DNA from: Pterois miles
Taxonomy: Eukaryota; Chordata; Actinopteri; Perciformes; Scorpaenidae
Direction: 5' to 3'
DNA length: 64,000 bases
Assembly (NCBI GenBank): GCA_947000775.1
Contig: CAMQGK010000299.1
Location: 17,550,001-17,614,000 of the forward strand
In this document: in pieces, positions 33,899 through 45,900 of the stretch
Layout of the letters: each line of letters begins with the position of its first letter
Position numbering within the stretch: the stretch's first letter is position 1
Program-made: the position numbers and the translations under genes
The notes under the pieces: generated by a model
Told to the model about the DNA's origin: nothing
Seen by the model: the letters and a program-made list of their open reading frames with translations, nothing else
The model's database searches: none

Positions 33899-36144
33899 GT
33901 AGTCTCTGTGCTGCCGGCTGCAGTGTTTGATTTCAGTGATATTTTGATATTATTTCAGCGGGTTATGAGATTTAAATTGCTTTTTTTCAATTGAAGAAAC
34001 ACCTGAGGGGCATCCTATTTTGCTGTCAAGTATTTTTTCAATATAATGTGGTATTGTTCCCCATGGAGCAATTGTCTGTTTGGTCTTCCCACTGTTTTGC
34101 AGGGAGGTCAGGCTGCAAAAGATCAGCAGCAGGGCAAAGTATCTGGAGCTGTCTGGCAGGGATTCACTGTCTTGCTCAAGGACTCTTGAGCCCAGCCCAG
34201 GTCATTTGGTTGAAGATTTGAAGGTATGACAGAGAGCATTTTTGCATTATTTAAAGCACTACTAAAGGTAACTGGATTTGGGAAAATGTTGTCAAAGGGA
34301 GACAATAGTGGACAGTTATAGAAATCAAATTTCTTTGGTCTCTTTTATCCATTTCCATTTGATTATGAGGCAGATTGAAAGCCTAAAAAGAGAGGCAGAG
34401 ATGCATGTTATTTCAGCACCAGTCATATTCAGAGTTGCACTAATCATGTTTTTCAAGTGTATTAAGTTGCTCATTTTGTGATTCTCAACAAACACCATTA
34501 CGTACATAAAATATTTGTCCACATCTTTATCACAGGCAGTTTTGCGAGGCTCCGATGCTGCCACAGGTAACCACTGAACAGGATCACGGCCTCCACTCAG
34601 GCTTTGTTTCCAACAGTGTTATTGTAGGTCAGATAGAGGGGTTTTCTCTGTGTCTGTCAACCCTTGTCATCAGCCTCGACTGTGAAACCAGAGTGGAGAG
34701 GAAGTTGTCGTCCGTGCACCTGCTCCACCCCATTTTGTGCAAATCTAGATGCATGCACGGAAGTTAGGTTTCAGAACAAGAGGACAGGTGGTTAGATACT
34801 AGGCTGTGCCAGGCTCTCGTGTCTGCCATGCAGCTGTAACAGTGTGACAGAGGCTGGGTGCACATAGGCGGCCTTGTGGAGTAAAAAGTGTGAAGGTGCG
34901 GAAACGGTCTGAAAAGTAAGCAAACCAAAGTGTCTGGAGTTGGACAGGTGAAAGCCAGGGATGGGAACAATCCCGGTCGACATTAGGCGGCTTTTGGATG
35001 GTAATGTCTAATTATTTATTTATTTTTTTTACACTTTTTTTAAACAGTGCAGTTTTATCTTTCAGTCCTGTGATTAGTGTAACTGTAAGCAGATATACTT
35101 ATCACAACATGACATTTTTAATGTACAAATGATATGACTCTGTTTGTGAACACATTGACAGTTAGTTGAACTAAACCTGAAAAATAGCGTGTCACATCTT
35201 TCTTTTTATTCTGTATTTTACAGCTCAAAAAGTTCTTGCAGCTGCTGTTCGTTACTGTTTGTACAAATGACAACTGTAAAATCATAGACTGTAAACTGTA
35301 CTGTATTTTACTACATTTGCATGTACTGCCAGCCAGGCCAGCTAGCAGGGCCTTTGAAAGATCATTTGCATGTCAGTCTGTTTGTGTAACATGGGAGAAC
35401 ATATAGAAATTTAATCAGATAGTGATGTTGGTCAGCCTGTTTTACAAACATGAGATTTGCTGTACTGGGTAATATCTCGTACTCTATATTACTATGATCC
35501 TGTTTGCAGTTTAATACCACAATGAAAGAAAAAATAATCAGAACTACTACTTCTTTTCTGAAGACATTTGAAAGTGTAATATCTTACCTTTATACCTTTG
35601 GATTTCATTTTCACAGGAACAAAACTATAAACTTTAATGTTTCAGTTGCCAGTCCTCATTATAGAAACAACCAACAATTTAAAAAAAAAATTGGAATATT
35701 TGAAACTCTTTATTTTCATTCATTTGCATCAGTGAGACTTTAACAGTGTGTTTTATGAGATTTCATGTGAATGCTATGTACTGTACAGACAGTGGACACC
35801 AGAACAAAAAGCCAAACTCTTTGTAAAGGAGAAGCACTGACCAAGACGTATTAAACATGTAGATTATATTATATTATTAGATAATATACAGTATGTATGT
35901 ATGTAGAGGCAAGTGATGAAAACTGCAAGGTTGCTGTGTTGGATTTTCTTATACTGTGCAGATGTTCATGTTGTACTACTGTACGATAGTGACTTATATT
36001 TTGAATCTTATACTCCAAGGTCATGATATTTCATGACCGTCACACCTCGGGAGGACAGATTGAAGTGTGATCTGAAACTCTTAGTAGAGTGCTGCAGGGA
36101 TGATGTGTTTTTGTAGGCCAACCAGGAAGTTAACATCGCCCTGC

Positions 36145-36630
36145 TTCCCTTGACAAAAACCCAATGGCATTTTCCCATTTCTCATTGCAGAAAATAAACT
36201 CTGTTGCAAACAAATTTTTGTGACACTTACACATTTTGTTCAGCAACATAATCTTAACAAATCAACACCATTTTTATATTTTTTGAAGTGTGAATGCATT
36301 CATGAGAAGTAGAAAGCTAACGTTAGGTTATAAATGAACTCCACAGTCACAAGTGTGAGTTTACACAATGCATGATGACATTTAGTAATCTCATTTAGCC
36401 ACTTCTTAGCAACTGCCTTTTTTGAAGACATAAAAGCTTTAAAATTTGCAAGTGGGATATTTACTGACATATTTTATATTGTTGAACCAAACTTTAAATT
36501 CTCTTAATGTTGTGTTAACCACAGACCTTATCTTAGGCATCCAACTAAAAACCTGTTTAAAGAAACCATTGACTTCCAGGCGAGGGAACCATAAGTGCAA
36601 CATGGTAATTCATTTCAAGATTTTAGGTCC
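36145..36630. mobile_element. Interspersed repeat copy 2
   Basis: Continuous copy of the repeat that is split at 28345-29300: ttgacaaaaacccaatggca, gctaacgttaggttataaat, catttagccacttcttagca, accattgacttccaggcgag. Confidence 0.65.
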
Positions 36631-36816
36631 TGCAGTACTCCATTATGGGATTTTATCTTTGTAAATGATTCGCGCAAATGATGAGGGTTCTGTCTCTCAC
36701 AGATATTATTAGTGTGATCATATAAAGTGTTATTCAGTGTTTGAATGCTTCCGTTTTGTGTCCTTGGAAAAACACATCATGACGGCCATGCTTTTTTTGT
36801 TTCCTGTTTTATCCAG

Positions 36817-36922
36817 ACTGTGAGCTGTTTGTATCAGAGATCCTTCAAGACGAGGACCTCAGTGAAAATGCCCAAGAGACACGACAAGTCTTACTGAATA
36901 ACTTCAGGGTCGTCCATGTAAG
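36817..36922 (+). CDS. skap1: skap1 exon encoding the N-terminal helical region
   Basis: Encodes CELFVSEILQDEDLSENAQE through VLLNNFRVVHVR. It resembles the SKAP N-terminal dimerisation/coil segment (human EEFLAEGLRNENLSA region). Acceptor atccag and donor AG|gtagga are present. It begins with two bases of a split codon, so an earlier exon ending in phase 1 must exist upstream. Confidence 0.85.
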
Positions 36923-38382
36923 GTAGGACTCCACCTCTAGAAGGAGCATTAAATCAGTGTTTAGCAAAGCTTTACTAGTCAAGTGTCACAATGTAATTTC
37001 ATGCCACCATTATCTAACTTTTGCTGTTAATACCACACGAGAACCTTAATCGTTGCTGTAATTGCTTTAAACACAGTTGGCAAAATTACATTTGAAGGAA
37101 CTCATTTAGTCTAATGGTGTCACCTTCAAGACTTCATGCTTCTTCTTATTTATTGTTTTTAAAGATCTCATCCTGTAGAATAATCTGTTTTGATCTGGAT
37201 GATTTAATCTTAAAGTGATATCGTTTCCAAGCATGATGAACAGTCCATGAACCCCCAAAAAAACTCTTGTAAGAAGTGCAATAGTTTACTCCGGAAACGG
37301 CTCCACGCTGGTGTTGCCTGCACTGCACGAAAAGAGGCGCATGCTCTGGTACAGAAAACTTGTGGTTTTGTGGTCTTCTGTGCAGGAAACAATTGCTGAT
37401 TTTTCTGAAGCAACACTGGAGCTGAGTTCTGAGCTCTGAAAAATGAAAACACAGAAAGCTTTGCAACTCAGTGCAAAAGATTTTGATATGTGCTTATTCT
37501 GATTTTACAGAAACCCTGAAGAATTCCCCTTCCCTCCATGTAAGTAAAATTACCCCTAATCTTTATCAGTAAAGTAGCACATACTGCTATATTTACACTG
37601 AACCCTGTCAGCTGTGAATATATGTCTACAATATGTGTGTGATTATATACATTCAGTCTTGATACCGATAGTGATACCTGAGTTTTTGGTATTGCCTGAT
37701 ACAGAGTACTGATTCGATACCAGTGTTTGATTGATAAGCTGCATGCCTCACTATGTGGAAGTCACTGAGATCATTCTTTTGTGCAAGACAACATCAAACT
37801 TAAACATTGCTTTCTTGACTTTGTAATACAAAATTTAATCAATAAATAGATAAATATAAATTAATTTTATTAAGGCGACATCAGCCTTGACTTCAAAATT
37901 GTTTTCCTAACTTTGTTTAACAGAATGTAATAAATAAATACACCAGTAACTTGGTGAAGGAAGTACAATTCAAGAGTAAACCTTGCAAAAAAATAGTCAA
38001 AACAGGAATTAAAATTCCAGTTTCCAGTGTATACAGTAATTAAACATTTAAGTGAAGAGATCAGCTGCATTGTCACACATACCCAGTATTTGAGTCAGTG
38101 TGGACCCGATATTCAATCTACTGCATCCCTAGCACAAATCAGTGACAGGTTTATCATGTACTGCTGAAAGTTAAGTCAAAGTCTTTTCTTTCTGACCCAC
38201 TCACTCACATTTACATATCTCTCTAATTTCACACATTTTCACAAACATACACACTCAGCGGACATTAGGGACGACGAAGGTTCTGATGACAACCGCAGTT
38301 CCAGTCTGGGTCGCTCTGCCCCATCGGACGACGCCTCTGTAGCCTCTGACTACCAGGATGATGGAGCCCCTGAATGTGAGTT

Positions 38383-38419
<37 letters not shown>

Positions 38420-41400
38420 TGTGTGTTTGTGTGTGTGTGTGTGTATGTGTGTGTATGTGTGTGTGTGTGAGAGACTATTTGCGCAGTGCAGAGATCTGAG
38501 CTTTAAAAGGCCTAATTCAAGATGTGGGTGTCTATGTGCGGCAAAGCAGCACTGATGGCTTTTTCCTGAAATGGAAAAAAAATTGAATTGAAATGAAAAA
38601 AAAAATGTTTTATTTGCGTAGCAGACAATAGCCCAGATTATACAGATATCAAACCATCTACTTTTACCAAAGACAGTGAGGTGTGATTTTAACCTTAATA
38701 ATGGAACGTACACATCGATATTATCTGCGTGAACATGCTGAAAGGCCACAGTGTGCGAGGAATTCTGAAACCAACAAAGGAAATTAGGAGGAGTCGCAAG
38801 AGACAATGCGGTATTCCTCTGAGAAAACTAAACAGTTTTAACAAACAGCCCTCGCCCTCCTCACTGGCATACCTATGCCTCGCCACAGGAAGCAAGTCAA
38901 ACCCTGTATATTGTTGCTCCCTTTCTTAATTTGAAAAAACAGACCACATCTGTGGACCCCCAGCCCTCCCTCGCTGGACTCCTACCTCTGCCTGGCTCGG
39001 GTGACTCCTCCTCCTGGCCAGTGTGCAGGTAGGCTGTCCTGGTGCTGGAGAGACAGGAGGCTCACAAAGGCCAGATTGGGGACCTAGAGCTCCCTCCAGT
39101 GGTGGATTCTCAGCTCCTGATCTGTTCCCTTGAGCAGCATGTGTGGACTGTGGGAGGCATGGAGGCGGCCCACACAGAGAGGAGGCTTTGTAGCTGCAGG
39201 CTAATGCAGTGATTGATTGACCCCGAGCCCCTCTATTCTTTCACAACCGGGTTTGAAATACAACACTGTACCTGAGGGGCCATGTGTGTTCCATCCCTCT
39301 CTTCCTTTATCAATCTTTCTCTCTATCTTCCCTTCTTGGACTTGCCCTCCCTCCCGTTCAGAGTTTTTGTATTTCTGACTCTATGTGCCAGCTAATAGCC
39401 CTTGACGTGACAATGCCGCAGGTGGGCATTATTGGCTCGGCTGCCCCAGGTGCCCATCTATACCCTGTGCTTTCTTTTTCAGCTCCTTTCTTGAGGTAAA
39501 GCCGGCATCATGTGGAATTTCCCAATAAGAAAAAAGTCACCATTTTGTGACAGTTAATACCAGCTGGATGTCGTCAAAAATGATCTCGTTATTTGGAAAC
39601 GTCTTAATGAACTCTTCTGCCCACAGAAGAGTAACCGTCGCCTTTCTCAACTTTGGAAAAATGGAGTAAACAAATCACGGCAGATGGTGGGAAGATAGAC
39701 CACACGACAATGATAATTCATTTTTTTGAATTGTTCATTTCAGAATAAACAAGGCGAGATTTCCTTGGGGAAACAAACAAAATCAAACAGTAAAATGCTT
39801 TAAAAAATTCCCTTAAGGCTATAACGATAATACGCACAACCACAAACTACGCCGTCTGTTACTCGATAGTTGTTAAAGCCCGAACATCGTGTCGTGCCAT
39901 TGTTGGCGTTAAATGTGAGAAATGGACAATTATGCAGCACTAACAGAATCTTCTTTTTTCTTTAATTTGCATTTTGCTTTGAATATTGACTGTCCTGCGA
40001 CACTAAACAACTACACTTAAAAAAAAACAAAACACATTTTATTGTTGGATCAATAATCATAACATTTGATTCTGTAAGACAAATTTACACCTCACAGCTT
40101 GTGTGTCTTTTTTATTGCAGCGACCGTGTTAGCGTGGTGAATGGCCTGTGTCCTCACTAAAAGGGCATGTGGAGTTCATAGTTCATTCTCTGTTCACTGC
40201 CGGTTGAAAGAAATGGCTCACACTTCTGCTGGGCGGTCTGCTTCAATGGAAGAGGGAGTGTTTGTGGAAAATAATGGCTTGACCACTTAATGAAATCAGC
40301 TGCATTTTTTGGGAGGAACAATCATCCATGGTGACGATTTGAATTTTCTTTTATTCCTTTTAATGCAAAAATGAAAGGTAATTTTGTGATTTAGAGAAAG
40401 AAGCGTTTAGGAGAAGGTGGAAAATCAAGTTGAGTTTAATTGTCTCATTTTATTTGAGGCTACTGTACACAATAGAGACTTTGTGACTCGGAGAATGTAT
40501 TATCCGTGGTAATCGACTGCCTGCCTTCGCTGCTCTCTGTTCCCTAACCAGAGAGTGAGTGAGTGTGAAGTCGATGGCTGCTTTTACACGCAGGAGGAGC
40601 CTGTGCCGTTTGATTAGATGCGGTGGCCTGTTGTCTTCAGTGGACTGGATGACACCAGATTTGTAATGGCTGACAGGAACAGATGGAGCCTCCATTGTTA
40701 GCCTGGGTGTCTGCATGGTAATGTGAACTGAGTTTCACCCGCCGACCGCACCGGTGACCTGACCGTGCCTGCAGCCTCACCCCAGCCTCGTCTGCCCCCT
40801 CTCTCTCTTTCTCTCTGCGCTATTTGGGGCTCACACACATTTTCAGGATTTTTTTTTTCCCATCACACACCATTCCAACACATTTTGTACACATAAACAA
40901 ATACAGTATGTGCACAAAATTTCTCCCTCTGGCGTCAATCTCTTTTACACACACAAACCCCAGGAGACAGTCGGAGATGTGGGGTTTTTAGCCCCGTCAT
41001 GCTGTTTGCAGGTCAAGTTTACGAAGTTGAAATGGCCTGTTTGTTTTTCTTTGATTGGGGGAGCACTGCTGGGCGCTCGGGGATGTTTGCGTGGAAGCTG
41101 CAGCGATGACAGAGTACCGCAGGAAGAGCTTTGTTTCAGGAGGCGTGCAGAAAAGATGAGACGTCTCTCTCTTCTTCTTTGTGATCTTAATGAGTCTGTT
41201 ATCATGAACCATATAGTCTGTGTTTTGCTCAGGTGCAGAGGTAGAATTTTATGCTTGTTATTTTCTGCCGTACTCATCAAGTCGATTTATCTGTTTGTGT
41301 AATTTACTTCATATAATCTGGCATATGTTATCTAACCCTTTAGACTGATAAAGATCGTTTAATTTGACATATAGGCAAGTAGGGCTGCAACCAATTTCAT

Positions 41401-42876
41401 TGTCAATTGATCTGTCAATTATTTTCTCGATGAAAATGGTGAAAAATGTGGATCAGTGTTTCCCAAAGCCAAAGACGACATTGTCACATGTCTTGTTTTG
41501 TCCACAACTCAAAGATATTCAGTTTATTGTCATAAAGGAGTAAATAAACCAGAAAATATTCACATTTAAGAAGCTGCAATCAGAGAAATTTGACTTTCTT
41601 AAAAAAATAATCAAACCAATTTGCCAGTTATGAAAATAGTTACAGATTAATTTAATAGTTGACAGTTGTTGCAACTCTAGCTGCATCTAACGATTATTTT
41701 TTAAATTATTTTCTTGATTAATCAATTAATCATTAGGTCTATAAAAAAATATTTCCTGAAGGCCAAAGTAATTACCTCACTTTGCTTGTAGAAAGAAAAG
41801 CAGCATATTCTTACATCTGAGAACAATGGAGTTGCCATTTTTGTTTGATAAATGACTTAATCAATTATCAGAATAGTTGCTTGTTAATTTCTGTCCATTA
41901 ATTGGTTAATAGCAGCAGCACTAAAGGCAGGTGTGTTGTATTATGTTGGGCTATTTAAAGAATGCAGGAATGTGACTCCTGTCTGTGATTACTGTGCCGA
42001 CCCAATTTCCTAAACCAATTACTTGCAGTAGAATGCAGTTGGATAACCAATTTGAATTTATGTCTCGCTGTTGCATATTTCTCATTTGAATATGAGGAGC
42101 CAACGCACAGTAACAACATTATTACACTGTGCTGGTAAATAGAATATTAAATCTAAATTTTGTCACTTTGGCTGAAGCTTGAAAAAGCTATATAAAGTGA
42201 AGTGCTTTTGAGGGTGCATGCCCGGGTCTCTTGGCTGGTGAAATGGGAAAAAACGTTGCCAGCTGACGGATTGATGCTCCATTAGAGGGTTAATCAGCAA
42301 TGTTTAAAGTGCCAACTGGCCCCTTGTCTGTGTTTGAAGGCAAATTAAGTCATGGAGAAAGAACAAGTTTCTATGTGCTTCACAGAGGCAGAAATTATAT
42401 TAAATAAAGGGACAAATGTGAATAAACTTTGTAGTATTTATGCCAGTTTTTCTCAATTGTGTGCTGCACCTGGACAGTATTTTAGGTCTGCATAGATGAC
42501 CTCCTGGCAGGTTTGTTGGCCTATGGTCATGCTGTCTGCCCACGTACTGAACTCTTGACCTTTGGCCTCTTGCTTGACCAACCTGTGACCTGTCTGCACT
42601 CAGTCCAGAGTTGTGTGAATGATTGGCCTTCCTGTCACAGGACACCCATCAGTCATGAAGTTTCTTTGGAGTTTCTCTGATAGCCATCTACTGTATCTAT
42701 CCGATCTGCCTGAAGTGGAGATTAATTTTTCACGGCATTCGACAGTGTATGGATTTCATGACATTTGGATAGCGGCAGCTCGTTTTGCGAGGAAGCGAGG
42801 AATATGTTAATGACCCCCAGTCTTCCTCACTCTCCTTTCCTTTCGTCTCTCAGTTGAAGCCTGTGTGCTTTTCTAG

Positions 42877-42916
<40 letters not shown>

Positions 42917-45900
42917 TACGAGGCAGGAGCAGGCTCTGTGCATCGCTGCGACTGCTTGCCACCAGGGTTCAAAAGTTCACACTATTCCCCTAGGGCTACT
43001 GTGCTGCTGCAGATGCTGATAGTCTTTTCTTTCTCTCTCTTTCCCTGCTGCCTTTCTCTCCCTCTCTCCCTCGCTGTTTACACTATTAATCTTGTACACT
43101 CTCTCTCACACACTCACTCACACTGCCTGGCAAGAAGAGAGCGGCTTGAAGGGGGGATTTGGACGTATTTAACCGAAGGGCATCCATCACTCTCATCTCC
43201 GGCTTCACCCCCACCAAAAGCCACACCGTGCAGTTTTTGCATCCTCCCGGTTTGCAAGCCCTCTGATGCAGCTCTCCCCTCATTTGCTTTGTTTTATTGT
43301 TGCATTGCTTATAATTACATCCCTGTGTTGCCTCTGGTGTAGCGCCGCATTGAAACCCAGGGAAAACAGGAGAAGGTAAATGTGCAGCAGTCCATCTGTA
43401 AAGAGGCACATAGGCAGAATGCAAAGTGGGAAGCTGGGGCAGGGTGGCTCCTAATCTCCCCCAGAGCTGTCAATGTCACAGACAAATAGCAAAACTATCA
43501 GATGCGGCGGGTTCACCCAGAGGTTAGCGTTCCCAGGTACCTCCTGCATTCACTCCCTCTCTTTCTCCCCTTGCCTTGCAAATGAGAATTTGATTTTGCC
43601 CTCCACTGGAATCCATTTCTGGAGATGAATGAAGTTTCAATGCCAAGCCCAGGTGGCCCTGCTGATTTCTTAGGGAAATAAATGGAGATGGGAGAGATGT
43701 GTTGGCCTGTACACAGACAGTGACACGACGGCTCCCAATGCCTCTGGGATCCCTCTGTTTAATTGTTGCTGTAATGTAGCACTTTAAGGTCATTAACATG
43801 CCCTTGTGGAGTTATTTGAGGATGTTGAGGATGCATCCCTCTTTATACCGGGATCTCCGCTCGGCTGGAAGAAGTCAGCATTGTGTGTGTGCCAAGTGGG
43901 ACAGGGCTGCCGAGGGCTTGTATGCTGTTCCTTATCTACAATGGACATTTTTACCCTTGATTTGTAGTGGCCTACGCTGTAAGTTAGCTTAACTCAAAGA
44001 ACTGGAATCAGAAGTGATTGGGAAAACATTTGATAGTACATGTTGACACCATTTGGCAGTACAAAAACTGTAATTAGTTGTATTAATCAAAACAATTATG
44101 CATTTAGACAGTAAGCTTCAAAATGTAATTACAGTTAAATTGACAACATTTAAAAAAAAAAATGCCAGGCTTAAATATACTTGGACATAGTATTGATTTT
44201 TAAATTTAGAAGGTCAGTTTTGCTAAATTTAGTATATTTGGTGATTGTAATTTTGGTTGCGTGTGTAAATGGTTAAAAAAAGATGTGTGCAAACATAAAA
44301 TACCTGCAAGTATTGAGATTGTTTTATTGTTTATATTGCGTTATATTTTTCTATGCATTTATATGTTGTCATAAAATCCCTTTTAAATGATGTATGCTGC
44401 TGTTACTGTCATCGAGGTTGTTAACCGTTTTCCTCTGAATGACGCACTGCAACAAAGATTTTATTTTTTCCTGGTTTATTTACTTATTTATTATTTTTAA
44501 ACCAATAAGAAAAGATAAGAAACTTTTTAAATAAAAGTTTCTGTATTATAAAAAAATATGAATATTGGAAAAATCATTTTTGACAACAATTTGACAACCT
44601 GTTTTATGATTTAACATGTATGAATTTTAAGTAAGTTATATACTGCCAAAATACTTAATATGATTTATTTTATTGTAATTATTTAAAAATCATCCATATT
44701 TCCTGTTGAAAAATAGGAAAACCTATCTTATGTTTTCCAAAAAGTCCAGATTAAGTATTTTTTCTGCTGTGAGTCATATGTTTATGAAAGACTGAATGTT
44801 ATTCTGCTAAAAATATAGGCAATATATCACAGCATGAATGAAAATTAGAGTTAACTGGAATTAACAGAAAATATAAAAAATATAAAAAAAGTAAAATGTA
44901 TGGTGACATTTACTGAGAAAAACTTGCCTAGATAACTAATCTTTTTAATGATTTATTAATGGGACATACTGTTATTTATAGTTATTCATATGAATCCTAA
45001 TAAGGAAAAAATAATTTGGGCCACTGAAAATAATTTTAATTAATATTCTTATTTTAATCAAAACCACCTTCTTTAGTCTCTGATTTTGAGCGTTTGGCCT
45101 AATTTTCCTTGACAGAATAATTTTTCTGTAACACCTGTTGCCCATTGGACGGCGATTTATGACAGGAGTCAAAGAATGATAGCATCATATTATTGTTTAT
45201 TGGCATAATATGTAGCAGCAGTGACTATAAAATAAGACCAATTATATATAAAGGTAATAAGCATGAGATATTGCTCAGAAAGCACAGTGCAATAATGAGG
45301 TCCTCACGAACATACTTACTTAACATTATTGCTAAATTTATATTTAAAGCATTTTAGTGGAAATAACAGAAGCATTTTAAAGTTGCAATAACTGTACATT
45401 CAGAGAGCGAGTGTGTCGATTTTCTCAGAGTGTTTTTCCCTCCAGGCTCTGTCGTTGATTGTGTTATATCCTGTTTTTATCACAGATATGCAGGCTCTCC
45501 TGTGGGCCTGAACTCCTCCATTGTTGGTATTTATATTCTTACTACTGTTTCTTTCTTTCTTTTTTTTTTTGTCTCTGTCAGTGAAGCAGCTGAAAACCAT
45601 CCCCAGCGATTAGAGGATCATTGTATCTGCAGTTAAGCATTTGAATAGTGGTAGTAAATCTAGAAAAGGGAAATTCAGGGTCGCTGTATACGCTGCTTAT
45701 GGCTGCCCAGGGGGAAGCCGATGTCACATAGTAAATTTAGCCCCTTAGTGTCTTTACAGTGGCCGGTCTGTGATGGTGAGTGTAGGAATAGAGCCAAACG
45801 GGTCCTAGAATGACTTGACATCTAATCCTGCGTTGAGGCACACAACTTTATTTATTTTTTCCTTCCAAGTTGCATCAAGTGTAACAGACTAAGTCAGAAA

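Noticed and set aside
34536..34566. Exon-like 31-base segment between tttatcacag and gtaacc
   Set aside because: Splice signals look good and the phase could fit, but the encoded AVLRGSDAAT lacks SKAP similarity and has no upstream start; cannot be supported.
40910..41302. 130-residue frame in the skap1 intron
   Set aside because: No domain, no conserved motif and an overlapping antisense frame of similar length; most likely chance.
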